DNA from: Thermococcus sp.
GTDB taxonomy: Archaea; Methanobacteriota_B; Thermococci; Thermococcales; Thermococcaceae
Assembly: GCF_015521605.1 (NCBI RefSeq)
Contig: NZ_WANV01000038.1
Location: 1 to 64,000, forward strand
DNA length: 64,000 nucleotides
Direction of reading: 5' to 3'
Position numbers and translations under genes: made by a program
In this document: positions 36,595-45,189 of the stretch, piece by piece
Numbering within the stretch: position 1 is the stretch's first letter
Layout: every line of letters starts with the position of its first letter
Notes under the pieces: generated by a model
Database searches by the model: none
Seen by the model: only the letters and a program-made list of their open reading frames with translations
Told to the model about the DNA's origin: nothing

Positions 36595-37352
36595 GGAACC
36601 TGTACCTGGTTCTTTTTGCGTCTTTTATCGTGGTCTCCGCACTCCTGGGCAGGACGGCGGTTCACGGGGGCACTACGGTTTTCAACTTCGAATGGGTCTT
36701 TTTCTTCGCGAACCTGTTTCTGTTTGCGGCCGCAGGTTACGTGCTGAAGATGCTTCTTGAGGGAAACTTCGAGAGGGGAGCGCGTGAAACCAGGAGGGGC
36801 AACATTCTCGCCGGTGCGATAACCCTGCTGTCGATTTTCGTTGCCCTCAAACTGCTCTTCGAAAAGAAGCCGGAAGAACTCGTAAACGGCGGCAGGGTTG
36901 GAGAAACCCTCTCGGGGATTTGGTACAACGTTACCTCCGGAGACTTCGTCGTCACACTGAGGGAGCTCCCGGGGATATTCTACTTCATCCCCTTCATGGT
37001 CTTCGTCCTGTTTCTTCTCACCGTAAAGAGGCGGAAGAGGGACGTCACACCCTTTGAGGTCAAGTTTGAGCCAGCGCTAACGTACGACTCCATAGAGGGC
37101 ACCCCCGCGGAGAGGGTAATAAGGATGTACAAGAACGTCGTGGCCGGCCTCGTTATGAGGGGCTATCCGTATCAGAAGAGCTGGACGCACTGGGAGCACG
37201 AGGAAAAGCTGAGGGAAATCTTTCCTGACCTTGAAGACCTCGACGTCCTCACGAGGATATTCGAGAAGGCTAAATACGCCCGCAGGCTGGACGAGGCCGA
37301 TGTCACCGCCGCCAGAAGGAGCTATGACCGTCTCATGGAGCTGCTTAGGTAG
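36582..37352 (+). CDS. Membrane protein with C-terminal DUF4129 domain
   Basis: A 256-residue protein with helices near residues 7-23, 33-55, 70-88 and 128-145 and a soluble C-terminal domain: 'ERVIRMYKNVVAGLVMRGYPYQKSWTHWEHEEKLREIFPDLEDLDVLTRIFEKAKYA'. That tail is typical of DUF4129, often attached to transglutaminase-like or secreted-protein processing systems. Last gene of the operon that starts with aIF1A. Its link with topoisomerase VI is positional only. Confidence 0.75.
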   Translation: MERVRNLYLVLFASFIVVSALLGRTAVHGGTTVFNFEWVFFFANLFLFAAAGYVLKMLLEGNFERGARETRRGNILAGAITLLSIFVALKLLFEKKPEELVNGGRVGETLSGIWYNVTSGDFVVTLRELPGIFYFIPFMVFVLFLLTVKRRKRDVTPFEVKFEPALTYDSIEGTPAERVIRMYKNVVAGLVMRGYPYQKSWTHWEHEEKLREIFPDLEDLDVLTRIFEKAKYARRLDEADVTAARRSYDRLMELLR

Positions 37353-37410
37353 GTTTAAAAAGCGGTCGAATTAGAAGTCCCTAAACACAACGAGTGGAGA
37401 GGGTGATGTC

Positions 37411-38214
37411 ATGCTCGTTGAGACACAGGAGGAGACTCCCGAGATAATGGAACGTCTTCACCGCGTTGGGATAACCAACCTGCGCACCGTGGCGAGAATA
37501 AACTGGAAGGGCAGGGTCTATACCTTCCTTCCCGTGTTCGAGATAACCATCGACGTCCCGGAGGAGAAGAAGGGCATCCACATGAGCAGGCTCGTGGAGA
37601 GCATAACCGAGGCCATGAGCGAGGCCGTCGAGGAGGAAGTTAGGGAGGCCCACACCTCGCTTGAGGAACTCGGAAGGGCGATAATCGGACGCCTTGAGGG
37701 CAAGCACCCGCACAAGAGGGCGGAGGTCTGGATAAGGACACACCTGATAGTCCCGCGCGAGACGCCGGCGAGCAAGAGGGTTTCCTACGAGCCCTACGAC
37801 GTCGAGGTCGGAGTCATAAAGAACTACGACGGCTCCTTCGAGAAGACCCTCCGCGTCAAGGTCATCGGAAACACCGCCTGCCCCCACGCGATGGCCAACA
37901 ACAACGGGAAGACGCACATACAGCGCGCTGTGGGAGAGCTTGAGGTGAGGACTGCCTTCGACGAGGAGATAGCCCTTGAGGACATGATTGATGTGGTCGA
38001 GAGTTCCTTCAGCCATCCGACCTACACCCTGCTCAAGACGGTGGACGAGAACGCGGTGGTTCAGGGCATGTTCGCCAACCCAAAGTTCGTCGAAGACGTC
38101 GCGAGGGAGATATTCGCCAAGGCAAAGGAGCGCTTCAAGGGCAGGATACACGTGAAGGTCATCAGCAACGAGAGCATCCACAAGCACGACGTTATCGCGG
38201 AAACGTGGAGCTGA
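37411..38214 (+). CDS. mptA: GTP cyclohydrolase IB (MptA/FolE2)
   Basis: The 267-residue enzyme is the type IB GTP cyclohydrolase: '[14 protein letters not shown]', '[11 protein letters not shown]', '[20 protein letters not shown]', '[23 protein letters not shown]' with the metal-binding Cys, and '[11 protein letters not shown]'. It opens GTP to a dihydroneopterin cyclic phosphate, first step to methanopterin-type cofactors and to preQ0/archaeosine in archaea. The ATG follows GAGAGGGTGATGTC. It is relevant to the transglycosylase operon at 51-61 kb, which would need preQ0. Confidence 0.95.
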   Translation: MLVETQEETPEIMERLHRVGITNLRTVARINWKGRVYTFLPVFEITIDVPEEKKGIHMSRLVESITEAMSEAVEEEVREAHTSLEELGRAIIGRLEGKHPHKRAEVWIRTHLIVPRETPASKRVSYEPYDVEVGVIKNYDGSFEKTLRVKVIGNTACPHAMANNNGKTHIQRAVGELEVRTAFDEEIALEDMIDVVESSFSHPTYTLLKTVDENAVVQGMFANPKFVEDVAREIFAKAKERFKGRIHVKVISNESIHKHDVIAETWS

Positions 38215-38499
38215 AGGTTCGAACTTCGATATCCCCTCACCCCAATTTTGGCAGCCGAAATTTTTTCGCGTTGATGGAACGTTTTGTTAAATTATTTTGT
38301 TAATTCTGGCATAACTTGGTTATTAATGTGGAATAACTAACCCAATTACTTTCACTATGTCATGTCCACACCGCAGTATGACCGATTTTTTTTGGAATTT
38401 GTACTTCCACTCCGAAGTAAAAGTTAAATATCAATTCAATGTATTATCAATCGCCCGTATGGGCGTATCGATAGCCCCTCGGGCAGGAGGGTCGGCATC
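38215..38499 (+). promoter_or_regulatory. AT-rich leader/promoter region of the secreted-protein cluster
   Basis: The 285-base gap holds no gene I can support. It has AT-rich tracts at 38283-38345, TATA-like candidates at about 38429-38448, a perfect CGCCC-GTAT-GGGCG hairpin at 38452-38465 and a CCCTC/GAGGG hairpin just before the first start codon. The second hairpin would bury the Shine-Dalgarno GGAGG (about 38486-38490). The layout suggests post-transcriptional control of the first gene. Confidence 0.5.
38481..38497 (+). repeat. 17-bp direct repeat, left copy
   Basis: GGGCAGGAGGGTCGGCA occurs here and, identically and in the same orientation, at 45107-45123. In this copy it contains the Shine-Dalgarno of the small secreted protein. 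CCCCTC lies just upstream in both copies and can pair with the GAGGG part. Confidence 0.75.
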
Positions 38500-38838
38500 A
38501 TGAAGAGGCTGGTTGCCGTGCTGTTCGGCCTGTTAGTAGTGGCGGCAGGGTTCGCGGCAGCGACAATATGGAACACCACGGTTGTCAAGGACTACAGCTC
38601 GGGCCAGTATGGATGGGCCTATGCTGAGATCGGAGTCAAGTACGATGTCAGCAATCCATACACCAACTATGAGATAACCTACAGGTACGGAGATGGTGGC
38701 CTGATTAACAAGCTTGATCCATACTCCTATGGGGTCTACAAGTACCCAGACAGCACGGGAATTACCGTGAAGACCGTAGTCCTTGCTCCTGATGCTCCAG
38801 AGACCGTGGTGGCGTCTGCCCACTGGCCGGCATATTGA
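38500..38838 (+). CDS. Small secreted protein of unknown function
   Basis: A 112-residue protein with a signal peptide ('MKRLVAVLFGLLVVAAGFAAA', cleavage near residue 21) and a mature part of ~90 residues rich in Tyr, Thr and Val ('GVKYDVSNPYTNYEITYRYGDGG', 'GITVKTVVLAP'), so probably all beta. It lacks a C-terminal anchor and cysteines. It opens the cluster of surface proteins and the ABC exporter. No family is recognised. Confidence 0.7.
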   Translation: MKRLVAVLFGLLVVAAGFAAATIWNTTVVKDYSSGQYGWAYAEIGVKYDVSNPYTNYEITYRYGDGGLINKLDPYSYGVYKYPDSTGITVKTVVLAPDAPETVVASAHWPAY

Positions 38839-38887
38839 GAGTACTATCCTTTTTTCTTTTTCCGTTAAAATATTTGGAGGTGATGTC

Positions 38888-39916
38888 TTGAACAGCAAAA
38901 ACCTGAAACTCCTTATGATTCTTTTGATCGTGATAATTGCCGCGCATCCGGTTAAAGCTATGCCATACTGGGCCAAGCCCGGGGTTTATGTTAAGTACGC
39001 CGCATTAAGACACGAAGAAATTGCCCAGAAGTATGCATCAGCGGGTGCATCCTTCTCAACGGGTGACGTTGTTCTTGAGGTTAATGGCACCTACATCCAG
39101 ATGTCTGCCTTGGGAGACACGTATTTGACGTTCACCATCATGGGCGACGAAGGGGACTACCTGCTCATGAAGCTGAGTTTGGAAATGTTTAACGTAACAA
39201 TAAAGCAGTTTGGCGACAGGACGGTGGTGTTGTGGCCGGAGTCCGCTTTGATCTCAAAGAAGAACCTTAACAACGAGACGTTATTCAACGTCACAGAGGC
39301 AAGATACTCGTGCACATACAAGATTAGAAAGGAGGACGGCATGGTCTTCGATACCGCGGGCACAAACTACGGCCACACAATCCTCTGGGACGATCTGGGC
39401 AACGCCCCTATAGCGGTAGATCAGCCGTTTCAGCTTGTTGGCTTCGCGGGCAATTCCGTTTCAAAGGTGGTGAACGTTACTCCTCTTGACGTGACCGTGA
39501 TCACCAAAACTTCCAATTTCACGAAGCCGGTAATCTACGTCAGAACCGCAGGGGGTGGGAGTGTAAAGACTCCAGTCGGGGAGGTTTCTTTCTCGGGAAC
39601 CGATGCGATCCTCTATTTCGACGGATCCACCGGTATGTTCGTTACTGGCTTTTTCCCGACAGCACCGGATCTCGCGGCGTGCGGTGTTAAGCTGGTATAC
39701 TTTATGGACCAGTGGGGCATGTACATGAGCAGGAACCACAAGGAGGAAGGGAAGTTCTACACCTACGGGATAGGGTTTTACGACACCAACGCAGAGTTTG
39801 GGGTCGCTGAGACTGTACAGTTTTCAAAATCTGAAACGGACACGAGGTACCTATACGCGGCCGTTGCCCTTCTCTTGGTGCTTGCACTGTTTGTGGTGTG
39901 GAGGAAGAGGCGATGA
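38888..39916 (+). CDS. Membrane-anchored surface protein, paralogue 1 of 4
   Basis: A 342-residue protein: signal peptide ('LKLLMILLIVIIAAHPVKA'), the family opening 'PYWAKPGVYVKYAA', a beta-rich external domain with several N-x-S/T sequons, the motif 'YGHTILWDD', then 'YDTNAEFGVAE', and a C-terminal helix with basic stop ('YLYAAVALLLVLALFVVWRKRR'). The start is TTG at 38888, fixed by a GGAGGTGATGTC Shine-Dalgarno. It overlaps the next gene by four bases. Function unknown; topology places nearly all of it outside the cell. Confidence 0.75.
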   Translation: MNSKNLKLLMILLIVIIAAHPVKAMPYWAKPGVYVKYAALRHEEIAQKYASAGASFSTGDVVLEVNGTYIQMSALGDTYLTFTIMGDEGDYLLMKLSLEMFNVTIKQFGDRTVVLWPESALISKKNLNNETLFNVTEARYSCTYKIRKEDGMVFDTAGTNYGHTILWDDLGNAPIAVDQPFQLVGFAGNSVSKVVNVTPLDVTVITKTSNFTKPVIYVRTAGGGSVKTPVGEVSFSGTDAILYFDGSTGMFVTGFFPTAPDLAACGVKLVYFMDQWGMYMSRNHKEEGKFYTYGIGFYDTNAEFGVAETVQFSKSETDTRYLYAAVALLLVLALFVVWRKRR

Positions 39917-41010
39917 AGGTCTCCTGGGGTTTGGGACTTTTATTTACGATATCCCTTCTTGTTTTCCCTGCATATGCATACCCGTACTGGGTCAAGCCAG
40001 GAGTTTATGTTAAATACGCCGCCCTTTCATATGAACCGTATGTGCAGTATATGGAGTCGCAGGGTGTTAAGGAGCGGCCGATGACAATGATACTGTTCTA
40101 CAACCACAGTGGGGCTTTGTTCAACATCCACGCAACGGGGGACGTTTTTCTCACCTTCAAAATAGAGCGCGACAACGGAACCCATTTTGAGGTGGCCTTC
40201 CGGCTAACGGCCCACAACGTTACCGTCGATGTCGTGCTGGAGAACGGTACCGACCTGCCGACCTTCTGGAACGAGTCGGAAGTGGTTTCGTTCAGTGCCC
40301 GCGAAGCCTGGTGGCCCGGAGGGGTGGAGTACAAGATTGTCCTGAAATCGCTGGAGATTACGGGGAGTTACTATATACGAAAGCGAGACGGCGTGGTCAT
40401 CGGACGGGACGGGAGGACTTACGGGCACACGTTCCTCTGGTACGATCCCACCGAAAACCTTGAAGGTTCCCCTTACATGAATCTCACCCCGGTTGCGCCA
40501 CCCTTCTACCTCAACGGAACTATCGGGATAGACAAAGAGCTCGTGACGTACTACGGTACCTTTGGCCCACCAATCGGCAGAATTGTGCTGGTTCAGAGGA
40601 ATCCCGGCCCAATTCAGGTATGCTTTTCCGCCGGCAACCGGAGGGTGTGTCCCTTTGGAACGGGCGGCCATGAAATCGTCGGTGGATTCACGTACGACCC
40701 CGACAGCGGAATAACCCTCGCAGGCGACATGCTGGTACCCCCCACTGACATCAGGGCCACTGGCGTGGTCTACGCGCTCTTCAGCGACCTCAAGGGGTGC
40801 TACTTCAACGAGGTGAAGGAGGACTACTCTGTGTATCCTGTCCTTCAGCTCTACGACACCAACGCCGAGTTTCAGGTAGGAGAGGAGGTGCCGTTTTCAA
40901 GGCCAGGAACTAAGCTCAAATACGTTTTCTACGGCTCACTGGTACTCTTTGGACTGGCGGTCGTTTTAAACCTCTGGAGAGTGAGGAGGCATGAAGACAA
41001 ACGCACTTGA
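39913..41010 (+). CDS. Membrane-anchored surface protein, paralogue 2 of 4
   Basis: A 365-residue relative of the previous gene: 'YPYWVKPGVYVKYAALSYEPYV' after the signal peptide, 'IRKRDGVVIGRDGRTYGHTFLWYDP', 'LYDTNAEFQVGEEVPFSRP' and a C-terminal membrane helix ending 'NLWRVRRHEDKRT'. It adds three cysteines in the second half that may form a disulphide. ATG at 39913 overlaps the preceding TGA; it overlaps the third paralogue by 20 bases. Confidence 0.75.
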   Translation: MKVSWGLGLLFTISLLVFPAYAYPYWVKPGVYVKYAALSYEPYVQYMESQGVKERPMTMILFYNHSGALFNIHATGDVFLTFKIERDNGTHFEVAFRLTAHNVTVDVVLENGTDLPTFWNESEVVSFSAREAWWPGGVEYKIVLKSLEITGSYYIRKRDGVVIGRDGRTYGHTFLWYDPTENLEGSPYMNLTPVAPPFYLNGTIGIDKELVTYYGTFGPPIGRIVLVQRNPGPIQVCFSAGNRRVCPFGTGGHEIVGGFTYDPDSGITLAGDMLVPPTDIRATGVVYALFSDLKGCYFNEVKEDYSVYPVLQLYDTNAEFQVGEEVPFSRPGTKLKYVFYGSLVLFGLAVVLNLWRVRRHEDKRT

Positions 41011-42076
41011 AATGGTCATTGTCAGGTGGACGCTTCCCCTGCTCATATCCCTCCTCTTTGTGCCTTTGTTAAATGCCCTCAACTTCTATGAGACTGATTA
41101 TTTGACTTACACAGCTTTAAGATATAACCCATATGTCAATTATCGGCTTTCCCATGGGGACAAACCCGAGTGGGTAACCACATCTTTAATGTTCTACAAC
41201 TACTCTGGAGTGCTCTACCGGATAAATGCGTACAACGACACGGAGATAACCTTCAAACTTAAGGACAAAGGCGAGTACATAATCTCGCACGTTACCGTTC
41301 TTTTGAGCAACGTCACAGTCATGACGTTCCTCCCCAAGGGTGTATCTCCCCCAATTTTCTGGAACGAGTCAGAGTTGATCTCCAAGAAAACCGAAAAGAG
41401 TCACGATACGAGCTTCAAGGACTGGATGTGGTACGTGTTCAAATTGAGAAGGGTCAAAATAAGCGGGGAGTATCTCATTAGAAAGAGTGACTTGACAGTG
41501 ATAAAGGACAAATTGAGCTACGGTCACACAATGCTTTTTGACGACCCTGGAAATCCGCTCAAGGAAGGAGAAACCTTTACGATGTATCCCTTTTCCACGA
41601 CCATAGACAAAATCACGATCAACAACGAGGATCCCCTAAAATGGAGGAACATCACCTATTACCCTCCAATAAAGACCGTGGTTACCAATCACTACTCCTT
41701 TAATCTGACCCAGCCGTTTGGGAAGGGATTTCCAGTTGAGATTGTACAACTGGCCACGTTGATTTATACGTTCGATGCCTCTGATGGAAAACTTATAGCA
41801 ACACCCAATGGCGGCCCGGATCTGTGGGCGATTGGCATCCTGGATGCCCAGTTTATGGACGAATACGCCGAGTACAGAGTGGAGGTTGAACACGATAATT
41901 CATATGCCACTGGACTCGTCCTTAAATCGTTTAGAATTAATGAGAGAACGACAGAAGAGGTTATTTTTAATAAACCAAAAACCGAAGTCGCTTACCTTTT
42001 CTACGGCTCTCTCATACTCGTTGGTTTGGTGATAGTGTCCAAGTCCAGGAGGGGGACAAGCCATGACAAAGATTAG
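40991..42076 (+). CDS. Membrane-anchored surface protein, paralogue 3 of 4 (divergent)
   Basis: A 361-residue member with the same build, but the most diverged: the opening reads 'NFYETDYLTYTALRYNPYVNY' and the YDTNAEF block is replaced by 'SFRINERTTEEVIFNKP'. 'YGHTMLFDDPGNPLKEGETF' is retained and the C-terminal helix with basic end is clear. Its DNA is noticeably more AT-rich than the copies on either side, which may reflect a different origin or relaxed selection. Confidence 0.72.
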   Translation: MKTNALEMVIVRWTLPLLISLLFVPLLNALNFYETDYLTYTALRYNPYVNYRLSHGDKPEWVTTSLMFYNYSGVLYRINAYNDTEITFKLKDKGEYIISHVTVLLSNVTVMTFLPKGVSPPIFWNESELISKKTEKSHDTSFKDWMWYVFKLRRVKISGEYLIRKSDLTVIKDKLSYGHTMLFDDPGNPLKEGETFTMYPFSTTIDKITINNEDPLKWRNITYYPPIKTVVTNHYSFNLTQPFGKGFPVEIVQLATLIYTFDASDGKLIATPNGGPDLWAIGILDAQFMDEYAEYRVEVEHDNSYATGLVLKSFRINERTTEEVIFNKPKTEVAYLFYGSLILVGLVIVSKSRRGTSHDKD

Positions 42077-43163
42077 GATTTCCAGTATTATTGTCCTGTT
42101 GTTGGGGCTTGGCCTGCTCCTTTCACCTACCGTACAGGCGGCACCATACTGGGTTAAGCCAAGAGTTTACATCGAGTACGCGGCCCACAGGTACGACCCC
42201 TACTTTCCCCTCGTTACCGGTGCCAGGCCGGACATGATCAACACCGCTATGCTCATCTACAGCGTGAACGGCACGCTGTTCAGAATAGAGGCCCACAACG
42301 ACACGAGGATTCGCTTTGAGTTCCTCGGGGTGGAGGAAGGCTCCCTCCGGGTGCGGGGAATCATCGAAATGGAGAACGTCACGGTCACGTCGATAGGCCT
42401 AAACTCCACAGAGTTTCCGAAGTTCTGGGACGGTGGGGACGTCATCTCCGAGAAGCTCGAAAAGAGCCACGACGTCGGCTTTCTCGACTGTGTATGGCTC
42501 GTAGTGAACCTCCGAAAACTCACCCTGGTGGGAGAATACAGGATACGGCTGAACGACAGCGCCGTGTTGGGCATGGACGGGGCCTACTACGGCCACACTT
42601 TCCTGTGGGTGGACACCTCGAACCCACCAAAAACCGGGACGATTTTTTCGGAGGCCGGGACCTTTGAGATTGCGTTCTACACGCTAAGGTCCATCAACAG
42701 ATCCATGATGACGTACTACGGGCAGTTTGGCCCTCCGCTCGTTGCCCTTTCCACCAACTTCACCAGGGGCGACATCTCCTTTGCCCAGCGTATAGACAGC
42801 AGGAGAAAGTACACGCTGATGGACATTTCCCTCCATGGGCCGGGTCCTTCACTGATATATGACCCGTCCACCGGACTCGCGGTGTATCCAAACTCGATAG
42901 GCATGGCCCCCTACGCCGACTTTATGGCGATAGGTATTCTCTGGGCGGAGTTCGTGGACGAAAAGGCCGCTTACCGCATGATGGCCGAAAAGGACGACTC
43001 CTGGGGCTACGGCCTTGTCCTTTACGACACCAACGCCGACTTCGGGGCAACGGAAGAGGCCCAGTTCCCCCGTCCGGAGGCCCCGTCCGAATACGCTTAC
43101 TACGCTTCTCTTGGGCTCCTCGTCCTGATGTTTGTCCTTACCACTGCCAGAAAACGGAGGTGA
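42063..43163 (+). CDS. Membrane-anchored surface protein, paralogue 4 of 4
   Basis: A 366-residue member: signal peptide, 'APYWVKPRVYIEYAAHRYDPYF', 'AYYGHTFLWVDTSNPP', 'LYDTNADFGATEEAQFPRP' and a C-terminal helix ending 'TTARKRR'. It overlaps the previous gene by 14 bases and is followed four bases later by the ABC permease. All four genes keep the same order of parts, so tandem duplication is the simplest origin. Confidence 0.75.
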   Translation: MTKIRISSIIVLLLGLGLLLSPTVQAAPYWVKPRVYIEYAAHRYDPYFPLVTGARPDMINTAMLIYSVNGTLFRIEAHNDTRIRFEFLGVEEGSLRVRGIIEMENVTVTSIGLNSTEFPKFWDGGDVISEKLEKSHDVGFLDCVWLVVNLRKLTLVGEYRIRLNDSAVLGMDGAYYGHTFLWVDTSNPPKTGTIFSEAGTFEIAFYTLRSINRSMMTYYGQFGPPLVALSTNFTRGDISFAQRIDSRRKYTLMDISLHGPGPSLIYDPSTGLAVYPNSIGMAPYADFMAIGILWAEFVDEKAAYRMMAEKDDSWGYGLVLYDTNADFGATEEAQFPRPEAPSEYAYYASLGLLVLMFVLTTARKRR

Positions 43164-43167
43164 TGAG

Positions 43168-43935
43168 ATGGGAAAGCTCTACACGCTCTTCAGGTGGGAG
43201 ATGAACGACCTGATAAAGGCCATCCTGCTGTTCCTGGGAGTACTGCTGGCAGGGATGTCGATGAAGCAGTCGCTGATGCACGTTGGAGGCGCAATGGGCT
43301 TCGCCTCGGGAACGGATATAATGCTCTTCGGTGCTTCACGATCCAGTGGTGTTTCGACGTCTATCCAGGGGCTCCTTTCCCTCGACGACGTCTGGACACT
43401 TCTGAGCTTCCTCCTCCTGCTCCTCGGCGCACTCACCTTCCGCTACGACAGGGACAGCGGCGTGGCGCGTTCGGTCTACTCCCTGCCCTACTCGAACGAC
43501 GAAATCTTCGGGGTCAAGCTGCTCTCATTCCTGATCTACGGGTTCCTGATGGTCCTGTTGCCCTTCGTCTACGTCGCCCTGACCACCTACGCCAGCATAG
43601 CGGGTCATCTGCCAGAAATAACCTCCCCATTCATCGGCGACGCGCTGACCCTGCTCGTCTTCCTCGTGCTCTACCTGATAGCGGTTGCCACACTCGCCTC
43701 TCTCGCCTCTCCCAATGCCTTCCTCGCATTCATGGTGGGCTTTGCGGTGATATACGCACCCAGAATTCTGGGGAACTCCAGCATACCCCCTCAGCTCTTT
43801 ATCGATGCCATCTCGAGGAGCGGCAGCACCAACTTCACCCCCTTCACGGCACAGTACCTCGGCTGGGGCATTCTCGTCCCGCTGGTACTCTTCGCCCTTT
43901 CGTGGGTTCTCATCAGGAGGAGGGATGTGGTGTGA
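43168..43935 (+). CDS. ABC-2-type exporter permease
   Basis: A 255-residue membrane protein with six predicted helices. 'MGKLYTLFRWEMNDLIKAILLFLGVLLAGM' is the usual cytoplasmic start of ABC-2 permeases, and 'FRYDRDSGVARSVYSLPYSNDEIFGVKLLSF' resembles the elbow-helix coupling region. The start at 43168 follows GGAGGTGATGAG. With the ATPase at 44390 it forms an exporter or membrane-remodelling unit. Confidence 0.82.
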   Translation: MGKLYTLFRWEMNDLIKAILLFLGVLLAGMSMKQSLMHVGGAMGFASGTDIMLFGASRSSGVSTSIQGLLSLDDVWTLLSFLLLLLGALTFRYDRDSGVARSVYSLPYSNDEIFGVKLLSFLIYGFLMVLLPFVYVALTTYASIAGHLPEITSPFIGDALTLLVFLVLYLIAVATLASLASPNAFLAFMVGFAVIYAPRILGNSSIPPQLFIDAISRSGSTNFTPFTAQYLGWGILVPLVLFALSWVLIRRRDVV

Positions 43936-44393
43936 GGTTCTGGGCAGCTCTCCTTACTGCAATGCTGATGCTCTCCATTGGCTCTCTCTGGGTCTACAGC
44001 TCCTACGAGGACAGGGTCGGCTCGATAGGGCCGGTCTTCCTCTCCCCTGTGGAGCATCAGGGAAACGTCACCAGCCTCAGCACTGTGACGGCACACACCC
44101 CCACCAGCTCGCTGGTTGAGGCTTCCTGCAACGGCAACGGAATCGTCGAGGTGTACGACATCATCACCGGAGCGCAGGTGGACAGACACGCCGTCTATGG
44201 CCATGCCAGGTACCAGTTCGTCCTTCCCAGGGAGGGGGACTACCTGATAATCAACAACGGGACTGAAAAGGTCACCTGCTCCTTCCGCTTCATCAAGAAC
44301 TATCCCACCAAGGAGGTTCAGAACGCGGTCTACGTGAGCGGTTCGGCATTCGCCCTTCTCCTCGCCCTCGTGGTCTGGAGGTGGGTCAGATGA
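43932..44393 (+). CDS. Membrane protein with small external domain between two helices
   Basis: A 153-residue protein starting with GTG inside the permease stop (GTGA). It has an N-terminal helix ('FWAALLTAMLMLSIGSLWVYS'), an external ~95-residue beta domain with two cysteines ('EASCNGNGIVEVYDIITG', 'TCSFRF') and a C-terminal helix ('YVSGSAFALLLALVVWRWVR'). It overlaps the ATPase gene by four bases. It is likely an accessory subunit of the exporter. No family is recognised. Confidence 0.7.
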   Translation: MRFWAALLTAMLMLSIGSLWVYSSYEDRVGSIGPVFLSPVEHQGNVTSLSTVTAHTPTSSLVEASCNGNGIVEVYDIITGAQVDRHAVYGHARYQFVLPREGDYLIINNGTEKVTCSFRFIKNYPTKEVQNAVYVSGSAFALLLALVVWRWVR

Positions 44394-45142
44394 TGCTGAT
44401 AGAGGCGAAAGAACTTAAGAAAATCTTCGGGAGCATCAGGGCGCTCGACGGGGTGACCGTTGAGATTCCCGAAGGGATAACCCTCATCCTCGGCCCGAAC
44501 GGCGGCGGAAAGAGCACCTTCCTCAAGCTGGCAACCGGGGTTTACAGACCTACGAGCGGCGAAATACTGGTGTTCGGGGAAAGACCCTGGAACAACGGGA
44601 AGCTGAAGGCCCGCTTCGGAGTCGCCTACGACCCGCCTGCCTTTCCGCAGTTCGTGACGGGAAGGGAGTGGCTTTCCCTGTTTGCCAGGAGCAAGGGATT
44701 TGACGAGGAAGACGCCGAGAGGGCCGCCGAGCTCTTCGACGCCAGAGAATTCCTCGACAAGAGGATAAATGGATATTCCTCGGGAATGCTCAAGAGGCTG
44801 AGCCTCGCCCAGGCCTTCGTGGGGAGGCCGGAGCTCATATTCCTCGACGAGCCCCTCGCCAATATAGACTTCGACAGCATGGAGAGGGTCATCGAGACCA
44901 TCGAGGAGATGAAGAAGGGGACGAACTTCGTGATAATCAGCCACATCTGGGAGCCCCTGATGCCGATAGTGGACTGGGTGGTGGTTATAGGCAACGGAAA
45001 GCTTGTTCTGGCCGGGAAAGCGGAAGAAGTCCAGGAAGACGTCGAGATGCTGTTCAAACCGCGCGTGAGACGTAAGAAGGGAGGGGCCCCGGAAGACCCC
45101 TCCCTGGGGCAGGAGGGTCGGCAAACTCCTGCCAACGGTTGA
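44390..45142 (+). CDS. ABC exporter ATPase
   Basis: A 250-residue ABC ATPase: Walker A 'LILGPNGGGKSTFLKLATG', Q-loop 'VAYDPPAFPQFVTG', signature 'YSSGMLKRLSLAQAF', Walker B 'LIFLDEPLANID'. The signature has SSGM rather than LSGGQ, common in ABC-2 drug/antibiotic-type exporters. The last ~20 residues ('GAPEDPSLGQEGRQTPANG') run through the right copy of the 17-bp repeat and look unlike normal protein, so the natural end may have been altered. Confidence 0.88.
   Translation: MMLIEAKELKKIFGSIRALDGVTVEIPEGITLILGPNGGGKSTFLKLATGVYRPTSGEILVFGERPWNNGKLKARFGVAYDPPAFPQFVTGREWLSLFARSKGFDEEDAERAAELFDAREFLDKRINGYSSGMLKRLSLAQAFVGRPELIFLDEPLANIDFDSMERVIETIEEMKKGTNFVIISHIWEPLMPIVDWVVVIGNGKLVLAGKAEEVQEDVEMLFKPRVRRKKGGAPEDPSLGQEGRQTPANG
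45107..45123 (+). repeat. 17-bp direct repeat, right copy
   Basis: Identical to 38481-38497. Here the repeat sits in the last codons of the ABC ATPase gene. It is followed by CTCCTGCC, which is the perfect complement of GGCAGGAG in the repeat, so an 8-bp stem can form. Confidence 0.75.
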
Positions 45143-45189
45143 GTTTTTCAGGGACTACATTTATTAATTTTTCCTTCCACGTTGGCGTG

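Noticed and set aside
43194-43931. Upstream extension of the small exporter-helper gene
   Set aside because: It is the second frame of the permease gene. The real start is the GTG at 43932 overlapping the permease stop.
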